Positions 23,447 to 31,581 of a DNA stretch of 41,241 nucleotides are shown one piece after another. Position 1 is the first letter of the stretch. Each line of letters starts with the position of its first letter. Position numbers and translations under genes: made by a program. The DNA is from Rhodobacter sp. (lineage in GTDB: Bacteria; Pseudomonadota; Alphaproteobacteria; Rhodobacterales; Rhodobacteraceae), in the NCBI GenBank assembly GCA_030066215.1, contig JASJCA010000023.1, forward strand, positions 1-41,241, given 5' to 3'. Under the pieces are notes generated by a model. That model saw only the letters and a program-made list of their open reading frames with translations, ran no database searches and had not been told where the DNA came from.

Positions 23447-23611
23447 CTGTTCGCCCCGCGTCCCCCTCGATCCCTCGCCGCGCGCTGCGCCGCCTCCCGC
23501 GCACCGGCCGCGGGCGGACATGTCACTGATCTGTCGATGATGTTCAAGCGGCTTTCATTTCCACCGAAACTTTCGTATCCGACCGCGCAAAGGCATATAA
23601 CCGGGGCCGAT
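23447..23611. promoter_or_regulatory. Divergent promoter region for the nonulosonic acid genes
   Basis: 165 bp between the small minus-strand gene and neuA. The part near neuA is AT-rich, with CATATAA at about 23594-23600 as a possible -10 box, but too close to the start to be certain. Confidence 0.3.
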
Positions 23612-24793
23612 ATGACGGCACAGACCACGGCCGCGATCATTCTCGCACGAGGCGGCTCCAAGGGCATTCCAGGCAAGAACCTCCGCCCCGTCGGCGGCGT
23701 CTCTCTGGTCGGCCGGTCGGTGCGCGCCGCGCGCGCCGCGGCCGGGGTCGACGCCGGGGTCTGGGTGTCGACCGACGATGCCGAGATCGCCGCCGAGGCG
23801 CGCCGCCACGGCGCCCATGTCATCGACCGGCCCGCCGAGATCTCCGGCGACGGCGCCAGCTCCGAATCGGGCTGGCTGCACGCCCTGGGCGTGATCCGCC
23901 GGACCCATCCCGGCCTCGACCGGCTGGTCTTCTTGCAATGCACCTCGCCCTTCACCACCGGCGCCGATATCGACGCCTGCCTGGCCGCGCAGACCGCGCA
24001 GGGTGCGGACTGCGCACTGTCGGCGATCCCCGACCACGGCTTTCTGTGGCACCGCGACGCCGACGGCTTCGGCCGCGGTGCCAACCATGACGAGACCGCG
24101 CCGCGCAAGCGCCGCCAGGACCTGGAGCCCGCCTATCTGGAAAGTGGCGCGATCTATACTGTCGACGCCGCCGCCTTCGAACGCACCGGCCAGCGGTTCT
24201 GTGGCCGGGTCGCGCTTTCGGAAGTCGACCACCCCAAGATCGAGATCGACAGCCCCGACGATCTGGCGGTGATCGCGGCGATCGCGGCGCATCGCGACCG
24301 CGCCCCGGTCGATCCCGCCCGCCTGGCGGGCCTGCGCGCCCTGGTGATGGATTTCGACGGGGTGCATACCGACGATCTGGTCGACACCGCCCAGGACGGC
24401 ACCGAAACCGTGCGCACCTCGCGCCGCGACGGGCTGGGGCTGGGCCGGATGCGCGCCGAGACCGACATCCGGCTTCTGATCCTGTCGAAAGAGCGCAACC
24501 CGGTGGTCCAGGCCCGGGCCAAAAAGCTGGGGATCGAGGCCTTGAACGGCATCGACGACAAGCCCGCCGCCCTGGCCGAGTGGCTTGCGGCCCAGGGCAT
24601 CGCCGCCGCCGACACGGCCTATGTGGGCAATGACGTCAACGACCTGGCGGCGATGGCGATGGTGGGGCTGTCGGCCTGCCCCTCGGACGCCCATCCGCGG
24701 GCGATCGAGGCGGCGCAGTGGATCCTGCCCGCGCCCGGTGGCCGCGGCGCCCTGCGCGCGATGGCCGACCAGATCCTGGCGGCGCGTGGATGA
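23612..24793 (+). CDS. neuA: CMP-nonulosonate (sialic acid) synthetase fused to a HAD phosphatase-like domain
   Basis: A 393-residue two-domain enzyme. Residues ~1-230 form an acylneuraminate cytidylyltransferase that activates a nonulosonic acid with CTP: IILARGGSKGIPGKNLRPV, then LVFLQCTSPFTTGADIDAC and KIEIDSPDDLAVIAAI. Residues ~240-393 are a KdsC-like HAD domain: VMDFDGVHTDD (Asp247, Asp249), LILSKERNPVVQARAKKLGI and TAYVGNDVNDLAAMAMVG. The HAD core residues are present, so it may act as a phosphatase, for example on a 9-phosphate intermediate. This domain order is that of animal CMAS and of some bacterial fusions. Start at ATG 23612 directly before the cytidylyltransferase motif. It overlaps the next gene by ATGA. 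Confidence 0.9.
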   Translation: MTAQTTAAIILARGGSKGIPGKNLRPVGGVSLVGRSVRAARAAAGVDAGVWVSTDDAEIAAEARRHGAHVIDRPAEISGDGASSESGWLHALGVIRRTHPGLDRLVFLQCTSPFTTGADIDACLAAQTAQGADCALSAIPDHGFLWHRDADGFGRGANHDETAPRKRRQDLEPAYLESGAIYTVDAAAFERTGQRFCGRVALSEVDHPKIEIDSPDDLAVIAAIAAHRDRAPVDPARLAGLRALVMDFDGVHTDDLVDTAQDGTETVRTSRRDGLGLGRMRAETDIRLLILSKERNPVVQARAKKLGIEALNGIDDKPAALAEWLAAQGIAAADTAYVGNDVNDLAAMAMVGLSACPSDAHPRAIEAAQWILPAPGGRGALRAMADQILAARG

Positions 24794-25584
24794 GTGACGT
24801 CACCGTCGTGGCCGGCAGCGGACTGTCGCTGGCCCGGATCGCCCCGGGGCGGGTCCTGGCCGCCGATACCATGGTCCGGGTCAACAACTTCTATTTCGAG
24901 GACCGCTATTACCTCGGCCGGCGGGTCGATCTGGCGTTCATCGGCGGCGACCCCAGGGTCACCCCGTTCATGTTCGAAACGCTGGCCCGGGCGCATGCGC
25001 AGTACCAGGTCCGCGCCTGGTCGGCGCCGACGCCCCGGATCGCCCGCATCGGGCGCAAGTTCATGACCGCGCCCTACCGGCCGCTGCGCTACGCCGACGA
25101 CCGGGTCGGCGCCCTGCTGCACGACCTGCGGACGCGCTATCAGGCCCAGCCCAGCAGCGGCATCCAGGCGCTGTTTCTGGCCCATGCCCTGGGCGCGCGG
25201 CACATCGTCCTGGCGGGCATCGACCTCTATGCCGGGCCGCAGCGCTATGCCTATGCCCCGGGCCGCCACCAGCGCGACCTGTTGGGCGCCGACCTGGCCA
25301 CGCGGTCCTACGATCTGCGCCTGCACCATCCCGATCTCGACCGCCAGGCGATCGCCTGGCTGGCCGAGCAGCCCGACGTCGCGCTTTGGCGCAGCGCCGA
25401 TTGTGCGGCGCTGAACGACCTGCTCGATCTGGCGCCCGAACGCCCCGGGCCGGCGCCAGAGGCCGCGCCCAAGGACCGCATCCTCGACTGGGCGGACTGG
25501 GCCGGCTGGTATCCGATCGGGCTGTTGAAAGTCCTGCGCCGGGCGCGCCGGCTGCAGCGCAAACTGACCGGAGCCCTGTCGTGA
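24790..25584 (+). CDS. GT42 sialyltransferase-like glycosyltransferase
   Basis: A 264-residue protein resembling CAZy family GT42 (Cst-I/Cst-II type sialyltransferases), which transfer CMP-sialic acids. The nucleotide-sugar loop is VTVVAGSGLSLARI, followed by VRVNNFYFEDRYYLG, strikingly like the N-x-F-YFEDKYYLG block of Cst-II. SSGIQALFLAHALGARHIVL and AGIDLYAG follow, and LHHPDLDRQAI (His179/His180) aligns with the catalytic-His segment of GT42. The C-terminal 60 residues are helical and basic, and may bind membrane. The gene overlaps neuA (ATGA) and the next gene by one base, so donor synthesis and transfer are co-translated. Family assignment is by eye from motifs. Confidence 0.85.
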   Translation: MSDVTVVAGSGLSLARIAPGRVLAADTMVRVNNFYFEDRYYLGRRVDLAFIGGDPRVTPFMFETLARAHAQYQVRAWSAPTPRIARIGRKFMTAPYRPLRYADDRVGALLHDLRTRYQAQPSSGIQALFLAHALGARHIVLAGIDLYAGPQRYAYAPGRHQRDLLGADLATRSYDLRLHHPDLDRQAIAWLAEQPDVALWRSADCAALNDLLDLAPERPGPAPEAAPKDRILDWADWAGWYPIGLLKVLRRARRLQRKLTGALS

Positions 25585-26714
25585 TGCCGGCTGCGCCGCC
25601 GCCCCTGGCCCAGGCCGCCCGGGTCGCGAATTGGCTGCACGGCCGGGCGCTGCCGCTTTGGGCACGCGCCGGGATCGACCCCTCGGGCGCCGGCGCCTGG
25701 GAGGCGCTCGACCACGACGCGCGGCCGCTGACGGCGCGCGACAAGCGGCTGCGGGTGATGCCGCGCCAGGCCTTCGTCTTCGCCCGCGCCGCTCAGGATG
25801 GGGCAGGGCAGGGCGCCGCGGATTACCTGGGGCTGGCGCAGGATCTCTTCGGCTTCGCCATGCGGCACGGTTTCGACCCTAATACGGGGCATTTGGCCGC
25901 GCGTCTGGCCCCCGACGGGACCCTCCTTCAGGCCCCGCACGACCTCTACGACCTGGCGTTCATGTATCTCGCCGCCGCCGCGCTGGCCGGGGCCGGGGCC
26001 GAGATCGGCGACACCCTCGACCGCCTCGACCGGGGCCTCGACCGGCTCGCCGCGCCGCGCGGCTGGCACGAGACCGCCGATGCCCGCCTGCCGCGCCGGC
26101 AGAACCCGCATATGCACCTCTTCGAGGCCGCGACCGAGCTTTATGCCGTGACCGCCGAACCGCGCTATGCGCGCATCGCCGAGACCTGCCTGGAGCTCTT
26201 CCGCGAGGTCTTTTTGCAGCCCGACGGCCGGGTCTTCGAGTTTTTCAACGCCGACTGGGGCCCGCCCCAGGGCGCCCAGGCGGTCGAGCCCGGGCACATG
26301 GCCGAATGGATCTGGCTTCTCGACCGCCACGCGGCGGTGACCGGCACCGATCCGGGGGTGGATCTGGGGGCGCTCTTTGCCCAGGTCCTGGCCGGGCGCG
26401 ACGGCATGGGGCTGTTGCGCGACAGCACCGTGCCCCTGGCCGAGACCCGCCGGCTCTGGCCCCAGACCGAGCTTTTGAAGGCCGCGCTGGTGCTGCGGCG
26501 CCGCGGCCTGGCGCTGCCCGAGGATGCCGGCCCGGACCGGATCCTCGACCGGCTCTTCGCCGAGTATCTCGACACGCCGGTGCCCGGCGGCTGGTACGAC
26601 AAGCGGCATCTGGACGGCCGGCTTCTGTCGACCGACATGCCGTCCTCGACCTTCTACCACCTCTATGTCGCCTTTGCCGCCTATCTGCAGGACGCAGGCG
26701 CGGTCACGACCTGA
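25584..26714 (+). CDS. AGE-family sugar 2-epimerase/isomerase
   Basis: A 376-residue (alpha/alpha)6-barrel enzyme of the N-acylglucosamine 2-epimerase family (AGE, ManM and YihS types). Motifs are RQAFVFARAAQ, HDLYDLAFMYLAAAAL, RRQNPHMHLFEAATELY, EPGHMAEWIWLLDRH, RRLWPQTELLKAAL and SSTFYHLYVAFAAYL; the active-site His residues of the family lie in NPHMHL, EPGHMAEW and FYHLY. Within a nonulosonate operon it would supply ManNAc from GlcNAc or mannose from fructose for NeuB. Which of the two depends on residues I cannot judge by eye. It overlaps the GT42 gene by one base and the convergent GT2 gene by 11 bases. Confidence 0.85.
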   Translation: MPAAPPPLAQAARVANWLHGRALPLWARAGIDPSGAGAWEALDHDARPLTARDKRLRVMPRQAFVFARAAQDGAGQGAADYLGLAQDLFGFAMRHGFDPNTGHLAARLAPDGTLLQAPHDLYDLAFMYLAAAALAGAGAEIGDTLDRLDRGLDRLAAPRGWHETADARLPRRQNPHMHLFEAATELYAVTAEPRYARIAETCLELFREVFLQPDGRVFEFFNADWGPPQGAQAVEPGHMAEWIWLLDRHAAVTGTDPGVDLGALFAQVLAGRDGMGLLRDSTVPLAETRRLWPQTELLKAALVLRRRGLALPEDAGPDRILDRLFAEYLDTPVPGGWYDKRHLDGRLLSTDMPSSTFYHLYVAFAAYLQDAGAVTT

Positions 26715-27438
26715 GCCGCCGCCACAGGTGGCTCGCCAGGCACGCCGCGGCACGGTGCCGCGGCAGCCCTTCGATCTCGCGGTAGAGCCGCCAGGTGGCG
26801 GCGATCCCACGCAGCCGGTCCGACGACAGCGAGCCGGCGCGCATGTGATAGACCGCCAGCGGCGCAGTCACCGCCCGGGCCGGACCGGACCGGCGCAACA
26901 GCTGCAGCCACAGCCCGTAATCCTGGCGCATGCGGATATCGGGCATCTCGGCCCGGCCATAGATCGCGCTGTCGTAGACCGCGGTCAGGCAGCCGATGAC
27001 GTTGCCGCGCAACAGCCCGTCGTAGTCGACCGCTGCCGGCACCCGGACCGCGTGCCGCCGCCCGCCGCGGACCCGGTAGAACCCGGTATAGCAAAGCGCC
27101 ACGTCCTCGGCCTGCATGAAGGCGATCTGGCGCTTGAGCTTTTCGGGCAGCCATTCGTCGTCGGCGTCGAGAAACGCGATGTAGCGGCCGCGCGCGGCGG
27201 CGATCGCCCGGTTGCGCGCCCGGGCCGCGCCGCTGTTGCCCGGCCAGCGCAACAGCCGCAGCCGCGGCTCACCCGCCGCCAGCCGCTCGGCCAGCGCCGC
27301 CGAGCCGTCGGTCGAGCCGTCGTCGCTGACGATCATCTCCCAATCGGCGAAGCTTTGCGCCTGCACCGAGGCCACGGCGCGGGCCAGCGTGCCGGCGGCG
27401 TTGTAGCAGGGGGTGATCACCGAAACCGCGGGCGGCAC
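26704..27438 (-). CDS. GT2 family glycosyltransferase
   Basis: A 244-residue GT-A fold transferase. The opening VSVITPCYNAAGTLARAVAS and EMIVSDDGSTDGSAALAERL are diagnostic, and the DxD-type motif is YIAFLDADDEWLPEKL. IRMRQDYGLWLQLLRRSG marks the acceptor-side region. It has no membrane segment and should work on lipid-linked or nucleotide-activated sugars at the inner membrane. The start is a GTG at 27438 with AGGA seven bases upstream; longer frames upstream have no support. It is divergent from neuB and convergent with the AGE gene. Donor sugar unknown. Confidence 0.9.
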   Translation of the reverse strand: MPPAVSVITPCYNAAGTLARAVASVQAQSFADWEMIVSDDGSTDGSAALAERLAAGEPRLRLLRWPGNSGAARARNRAIAAARGRYIAFLDADDEWLPEKLKRQIAFMQAEDVALCYTGFYRVRGGRRHAVRVPAAVDYDGLLRGNVIGCLTAVYDSAIYGRAEMPDIRMRQDYGLWLQLLRRSGPARAVTAPLAVYHMRAGSLSSDRLRGIAATWRLYREIEGLPRHRAAACLASHLWRRLRS

Positions 27439-27454
27439 AGGCTGTCCTGAGAGT

Positions 27455-27482
27455 TTGACTTCTGCGGGGCGCGCCGATAGGT
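27455..27482 (+). promoter_or_regulatory. Candidate neuB promoter
   Basis: TTGACT at 27455-27460 and ATAGGT at 27477-27482 with a 16-bp spacer, about 45 bp upstream of neuB. The -35 is strong, the -10 weak. Confidence 0.3.
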
Positions 27483-27525
27483 CGTCGCGCAACACCAGTT
27501 GCCCCCTTACCTTATGGAGCGCGCC

Positions 27526-28458
27526 GTGACCACACCCGCCAAACCCGTTCAAGTCATTGCAGAAATCGGTTGCAACCACAAAGGCGACATGGAGATCGCC
27601 AAGGAACTGATCCGCGTCGCCGCGCATGTCTGCAAGGCCGACATCGCCAAGTTCCAGAAACGCCACAACCGCGAGCTTCTGACGCCCGAAGAATACAACC
27701 GCCCCCACCCGGTGCCCGCCAACGCCTATGGCGACACCTACGGCGCGCACCGCGAATACCTGGAGTTCGACACCGAGCAGCACCGCGAGCTGATCGAGGA
27801 ATGCGAGCGCAACGGCATCAAATACTCCACCTCGGTCTGGGATCTGACCTCGGCGCGCGAGATGGCGGCGCTGAACCCGCCCTTGTTGAAGATCCCCTCG
27901 GCTACCAATCAGCATTTCGACCTGCAGGGCTATCTCTGCGAGAATTACGGCGGCGAGATTCACGTCTCGACGGGCATGTCCACCGGCGACGAGATCAAGA
28001 CGCTGGTGGAGTTCTACGAAGAGCGCGGCCGCGCCCAGGACCTGGTGGTCTATTCCTGCACCTCGGGCTATCCGGTGGCGTTCGAAGACATCTGCCTGTT
28101 TGAGATCGCCAAGCTGATGGACATCTACGGGGGCCGGGTGAAGGGCATCGGGTTTTCCGGCCACCACCTGGGCATCGCCGCGGACGTCGCCGCGATGGCG
28201 GTGGGGCGGATGAAGCAGACCGAGGGCAAGGGCGACTTCACCCATATCGAGCGTCACTTCACGCTCGACCGCACCTGGAAGGGCACCGACCACGCCGCGA
28301 GCCTGGAACCCGACGGGCTGCGCCGGCTCTGCCGCGACCTGCGCCACGTCAACCTCGCCCTGGCGCACAAGACCCAGGACATCCTGCCGGTGGAGCAGGT
28401 GCAGCGCGACAAGCTGAAATGGGTCAAGGAACGCCACGGGGCGCTGGTTGCCGAATGA
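27526..28458 (+). CDS. neuB: Nonulosonic acid (sialic acid-type) synthase without SAF domain
   Basis: A 310-residue synthase that condenses a hexose or hexosamine with phosphoenolpyruvate to a nine-carbon acid. The TIM-barrel NeuB core is clear: VIAEIGCNHKGDMEIAKELI, KADIAKFQKRHNRELLTPEE, YGAHREYLEFDTEQHRELIE, LLKIPSATNQHFDLQGYLC, IHVSTGMSTGDEIKTLVEFY, CTSGYPVAFEDICLFEI and GIGFSGHHLGIAADVAAMAVG. It ends near residue 310, where classical NeuB carries a further ~65-residue antifreeze-like SAF domain that helps hold the substrate; this domain is absent. GTG 27526 is preferred (GGAG six bases before); ATG 27514 is also possible. No NeuC is present. Confidence 0.9.
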   Translation: MTTPAKPVQVIAEIGCNHKGDMEIAKELIRVAAHVCKADIAKFQKRHNRELLTPEEYNRPHPVPANAYGDTYGAHREYLEFDTEQHRELIEECERNGIKYSTSVWDLTSAREMAALNPPLLKIPSATNQHFDLQGYLCENYGGEIHVSTGMSTGDEIKTLVEFYEERGRAQDLVVYSCTSGYPVAFEDICLFEIAKLMDIYGGRVKGIGFSGHHLGIAADVAAMAVGRMKQTEGKGDFTHIERHFTLDRTWKGTDHAASLEPDGLRRLCRDLRHVNLALAHKTQDILPVEQVQRDKLKWVKERHGALVAE

Positions 28459-29218
28459 CGCAACCGCGCCGCGTCTGACCGTCGCCATCTCGAGCTTGGG
28501 CGCGCGGGCGGGGCAGATCGCCCTGCCGCCGCCCGAGGCGGACATCACCTATCTGCTGCTGCTGCAGCGCCCCCAGGACGCGCCGCCCCTGGCCCCGCGC
28601 GCCGATCTGACGGTCGTCCCGCTCGACAGCCTCGGCACCGCGGCCAGCCGCAATGCCGCGCTCGATGCCGCGAAAACCCCGTTTCTGCTCTTTGCCGACG
28701 ACGACGTGGCGCTTGATATCGGCGGCGTCAAACGGCTGTTGGACCGCCTCGCCGCCGCGCCCGGGCTCGACATCGTCACCGCGCGGCTGGCGGGCACGGC
28801 CAAGCGCTATGCGCCCCGCGCGCATCGGCTGCGGCGCTGGAACGCCGGCAAGACCGGCACGCCCGAGATCCTGGTGCGGCTGGCCCGGATCCGGGCGCGG
28901 GGCGTCCGCTTCGACGCCGATTTCGGGATCGGCGGGCGCTACGGGCTGGGCGAAGAGTTCGTGTTTCTCGCCGATGCGCTGGCCGCCGGGCTCCGCGGGC
29001 GCTTCGAGCCGGTGACGATCGGCCGCCATCCCGGCGCCGGCACTGGCGGCGATTGGGCCGACCCTGCGCTCTTGCGCGCCCGCATCGCCGTGCTGGCCCG
29101 GGTCTTCGGCCGCGCCGCGCCGCTCGCGCGGCTGGCCTATGCCCTGAAGCACCGCCGCCGCCTGGCCGCCGCCCCCGGCGGCGCCGTCGGCTTCCTCCTC
29201 GGCCGCCGGCCGTCCTGA
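28448..29218 (+). CDS. GT2-like glycosyltransferase
   Basis: A 256-residue GT-A-like transferase. LTVAISSLGARAGQIALPPP opens the fold, and LDSLGTAASRNAALDAAKTP leads to the metal-binding LLFADDDVALDI. A later FGIGGRYGLGEEFVFLADAL matches the acceptor/base region. The start is odd: the only in-frame starts near the fold are a TTG at 28448 inside the end of neuB, whereas the ATG that overlaps the neuB stop in the usual ATGA way (28455) is out of frame and closes after seven codons. Either TTG is used or a frameshift affects the sequence. The tail is basic (KHRRRLAAAPGG). It follows neuB directly. Substrate unknown. Confidence 0.8.
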   Translation: MPNDATAPRLTVAISSLGARAGQIALPPPEADITYLLLLQRPQDAPPLAPRADLTVVPLDSLGTAASRNAALDAAKTPFLLFADDDVALDIGGVKRLLDRLAAAPGLDIVTARLAGTAKRYAPRAHRLRRWNAGKTGTPEILVRLARIRARGVRFDADFGIGGRYGLGEEFVFLADALAAGLRGRFEPVTIGRHPGAGTGGDWADPALLRARIAVLARVFGRAAPLARLAYALKHRRRLAAAPGGAVGFLLGRRPS

Positions 29219-29319
29219 GCGGCCCGCTTTTGCCCTTCACATCGCCGCGGCCCGCATTTAAGCAGCGGCGCAAGAACCGACGGCGCTTTGTTGTCACCAC
29301 ACCGGCGAGGGGCAAGCAC

Positions 29320-30033
29320 ATGTCCGTAGAAGAGGCCAAACCCGTACCTGCACCCGGGACCGCGATCGACATGCTGTTGCGGCCGGACCAGAAGGGCTGG
29401 AACGTCCTGCAACTGGCCCGGCTGGAGGCCTCCAAGCAATCGGCGCGCTTCCTGCTCAAGCACATGGTCACCGCCAAACCGTTTCCGGCCGGGCGGCAGC
29501 TTTTGGAATATGCCGTCAACCTCGCGCTCGAAGACGCCCGCGACACCGACCACTACCTGGAATTCGGCGTCGCCAGCGGGCGCACCATCAACTGCATCGC
29601 CGATGTCTCAAAGCGCAAGGTCTATGGCTTCGACAGCTTCGACGGCCTGCCCGAGGACTGGACCTTCGCCTATCCCAAGGGACGCTTCGCCGGCCAGTTG
29701 CCCAAGGTGCGCGACAATGTCGAGCTCGTCGTCGGCTGGTTCACCGACACGCTGCCGAAATTCGCCGCCGGGCTGCCCAAAGACGCCACCGTGGGCTTTC
29801 TGCATGTCGATTGCGATCTTTACTCGTCGACCGTCACCGTGCTCTGGCAGCTTGCGCCGTTCATGCGCGACGGCACCGTGATCGTGTTCGACGAATACTT
29901 CAACTACGTCGGCTGGAAGCAGCACGAACACAAGGCGTTCAAGGAATTCCTGAAGACCTTCGGCTACCGCGCCGAATATCTCGCCTTCGTCCCGGTGCAC
30001 CAGCAGGTGGCGGTCCGGATCCACAAGCTCTGA
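29320..30033 (+). CDS. TylF/macrocin-O-methyltransferase-like SAM-dependent methyltransferase
   Basis: A 237-residue class I methyltransferase. The SAM site is YLEFGVASGRTINCIAD, followed by VYGFDSFDGLPEDW, the hallmark of the TylF/MycF-like family. The metal-binding acidic stretch is GFLHVDCDLYSSTVTVLWQL and VIVFDEYFNYVGWKQHEHKA. This family methylates sugar hydroxyls, so it may decorate the plasmid's polysaccharide or its lipid-linked units. AGGGG (29308-29312) precedes the ATG by seven bases. It stands between the nonulosonate block and manC. The precise acceptor is unknown. Confidence 0.85.
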   Translation: MSVEEAKPVPAPGTAIDMLLRPDQKGWNVLQLARLEASKQSARFLLKHMVTAKPFPAGRQLLEYAVNLALEDARDTDHYLEFGVASGRTINCIADVSKRKVYGFDSFDGLPEDWTFAYPKGRFAGQLPKVRDNVELVVGWFTDTLPKFAAGLPKDATVGFLHVDCDLYSSTVTVLWQLAPFMRDGTVIVFDEYFNYVGWKQHEHKAFKEFLKTFGYRAEYLAFVPVHQQVAVRIHKL

Positions 30034-30124
30034 CCGGGTCCGCCGGGCGCGCGGTGCCTTGTTTTCCGCCGTCCGGCCCTGGTAACGCTGGGGCGGCGGC
30101 AAGGGCGGCAAAGGGCGGGCCCGC

Positions 30125-31543
30125 ATGATCACCCCGGTTCTTCTTTGCGGCGGCGCGGGCACCCGGCTCTGGCCGCTGTCGCGCAAGAGCTACCCCAAGC
30201 AGTTCGCCGCGCTCCTGGGCGAGGACAGCCTGTTCCAGGACGCCGCCCGGCGGTTCGACGCGCCCGGCTTCGCGCCGCCGCTGGTGGTCACCAATGCCGA
30301 GTTCCGCTTCATCGTCACCGAACAGCTCGCCGCGGCGGGCATCGACCCCGGCGCGGTGCTGATCGAGCCCCAGGGGCGCAACACCGCGCCTGCGGTGCTG
30401 GCCGCCGCGCTGTGGCTGGCGCGGACCGACCCCGAGGCGCTGATGCTGGTGGCGCCGTCGGATCACGCCATCCCCGACGCCGCGGCGTTCCGCGACGCCG
30501 TCGCAACCGGCGCCGCGGCGGCACGCCAGGGCCGGCTGGTGACTTTCGGCATCGCGCCCGACAGCCCCGAGACCGGCTATGGCTGGCTCGAACTCGACGA
30601 CGCCCCGGACGCCGCACCGGGCGCGCGCGACCTGGTCCGCTTCGTCGAGAAGCCGGACGCCAAAACCGCGCAAATCATGCTGGAACAGGGTCGATTTTTG
30701 TGGAACGCCGGCATCTTCCTGTTCTCCGCCCGGGCGATCCTCGAGGCCTTCGACCGGCACGCGCCCGACCTCGTCGCGCCGGTCCGCGAGGCGCTCGACC
30801 AGGCCCGCGCCGATCTGGGTTTTCTGCGCCTCGCCGCCGGGCCATGGGCCGGGTTGCCCGAGATCTCGGTCGATTACGCGGTGATGGAGCGTGCCGGCAA
30901 TCTATCGGTGGTGCCGTTCGCCGCCGGCTGGTCGGATCTGGGCGACTGGCACGCGGTCTGGGCCGAGATGGCGCCCGACGCGGCCGGGGTCGCGACCGGC
31001 GGCAACGCCCTGGCGCTCAACTGCCGCGACACGCTGCTCAGGTCCGAGGCCGAGGGGCTGCAGCTCGTCGGCATCGGACTTGACGGCGTCGTCGCGGTGG
31101 CGATGCCCGACGCGGTGCTGGTCGCCGGCGCGGGCCATGCGCAGGCGGTCAAGCCCGCCGTCGCCGCGCTGCAGGCCCAGGGCGCCGCCCAGGCCGAGGC
31201 CTTCCCCCGCGACCACCGGCCCTGGGGCTGGTTCGACACCCTGGTCCAGGGCGACCGGTTCAAGGTCAAGCGCATCGTGGTCAAGCCCGGCGGCGTGCTG
31301 TCGCTGCAATCGCATATGCACCGCTCCGAACATTGGGTCGTGGTCGAGGGCACCGCCAAGGTGACCGTGGGCGACGAGGTCCGGCTTTTGGGCGAGAACC
31401 AGTCGCTCTACGTGCCGCTCGGCGCCCGGCACCGGCTGGAAAACCCCGGCAAGCTGCCGATGGTGCTGATCGAGGTGCTGACCGGCAGCTATCTGGGCGA
31501 AGACGACATCGTCCGCTACGAAGACCTCTATGCGCGGGACTGA
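30125..31543 (+). CDS. manC: Mannose-1-phosphate guanylyltransferase / mannose-6-phosphate isomerase (bifunctional)
   Basis: A 472-residue type II enzyme of GDP-mannose synthesis. The N-terminal nucleotidyltransferase begins PVLLCGGAGTRLWPLSRKSY with PKQF, and has VAPSDHAIPD, FVEKPDAKTAQIML and WNAGIFLFSARAIL. The C-terminal cupin is the phosphomannose isomerase half: HRPWGWFDTLVQGDRFKVKR, VVKPGGVLSLQSHMHRSEHW, and YVPLGARHRLENPGKLPMVL. Length is normal for the fused ManC/XanB/AlgA form. A phosphomannomutase is not on the plasmid. The isomerase half could also feed mannose-6-phosphate to the nonulosonate pathway. rmlC follows after 38 bp. Confidence 0.95.
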   Translation: MITPVLLCGGAGTRLWPLSRKSYPKQFAALLGEDSLFQDAARRFDAPGFAPPLVVTNAEFRFIVTEQLAAAGIDPGAVLIEPQGRNTAPAVLAAALWLARTDPEALMLVAPSDHAIPDAAAFRDAVATGAAAARQGRLVTFGIAPDSPETGYGWLELDDAPDAAPGARDLVRFVEKPDAKTAQIMLEQGRFLWNAGIFLFSARAILEAFDRHAPDLVAPVREALDQARADLGFLRLAAGPWAGLPEISVDYAVMERAGNLSVVPFAAGWSDLGDWHAVWAEMAPDAAGVATGGNALALNCRDTLLRSEAEGLQLVGIGLDGVVAVAMPDAVLVAGAGHAQAVKPAVAALQAQGAAQAEAFPRDHRPWGWFDTLVQGDRFKVKRIVVKPGGVLSLQSHMHRSEHWVVVEGTAKVTVGDEVRLLGENQSLYVPLGARHRLENPGKLPMVLIEVLTGSYLGEDDIVRYEDLYARD

Positions 31544-31581
31544 CGGCGCGAGCGCGGCCAACGAGGGAGCAGGGCAGGGCG

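Noticed and set aside
29053-29319. Longer N-terminus for the methyltransferase
   Set aside because: The extension overlaps the GT2 gene, is Arg/Pro-rich and lacks a ribosome site; ATG 29320 has a good one.
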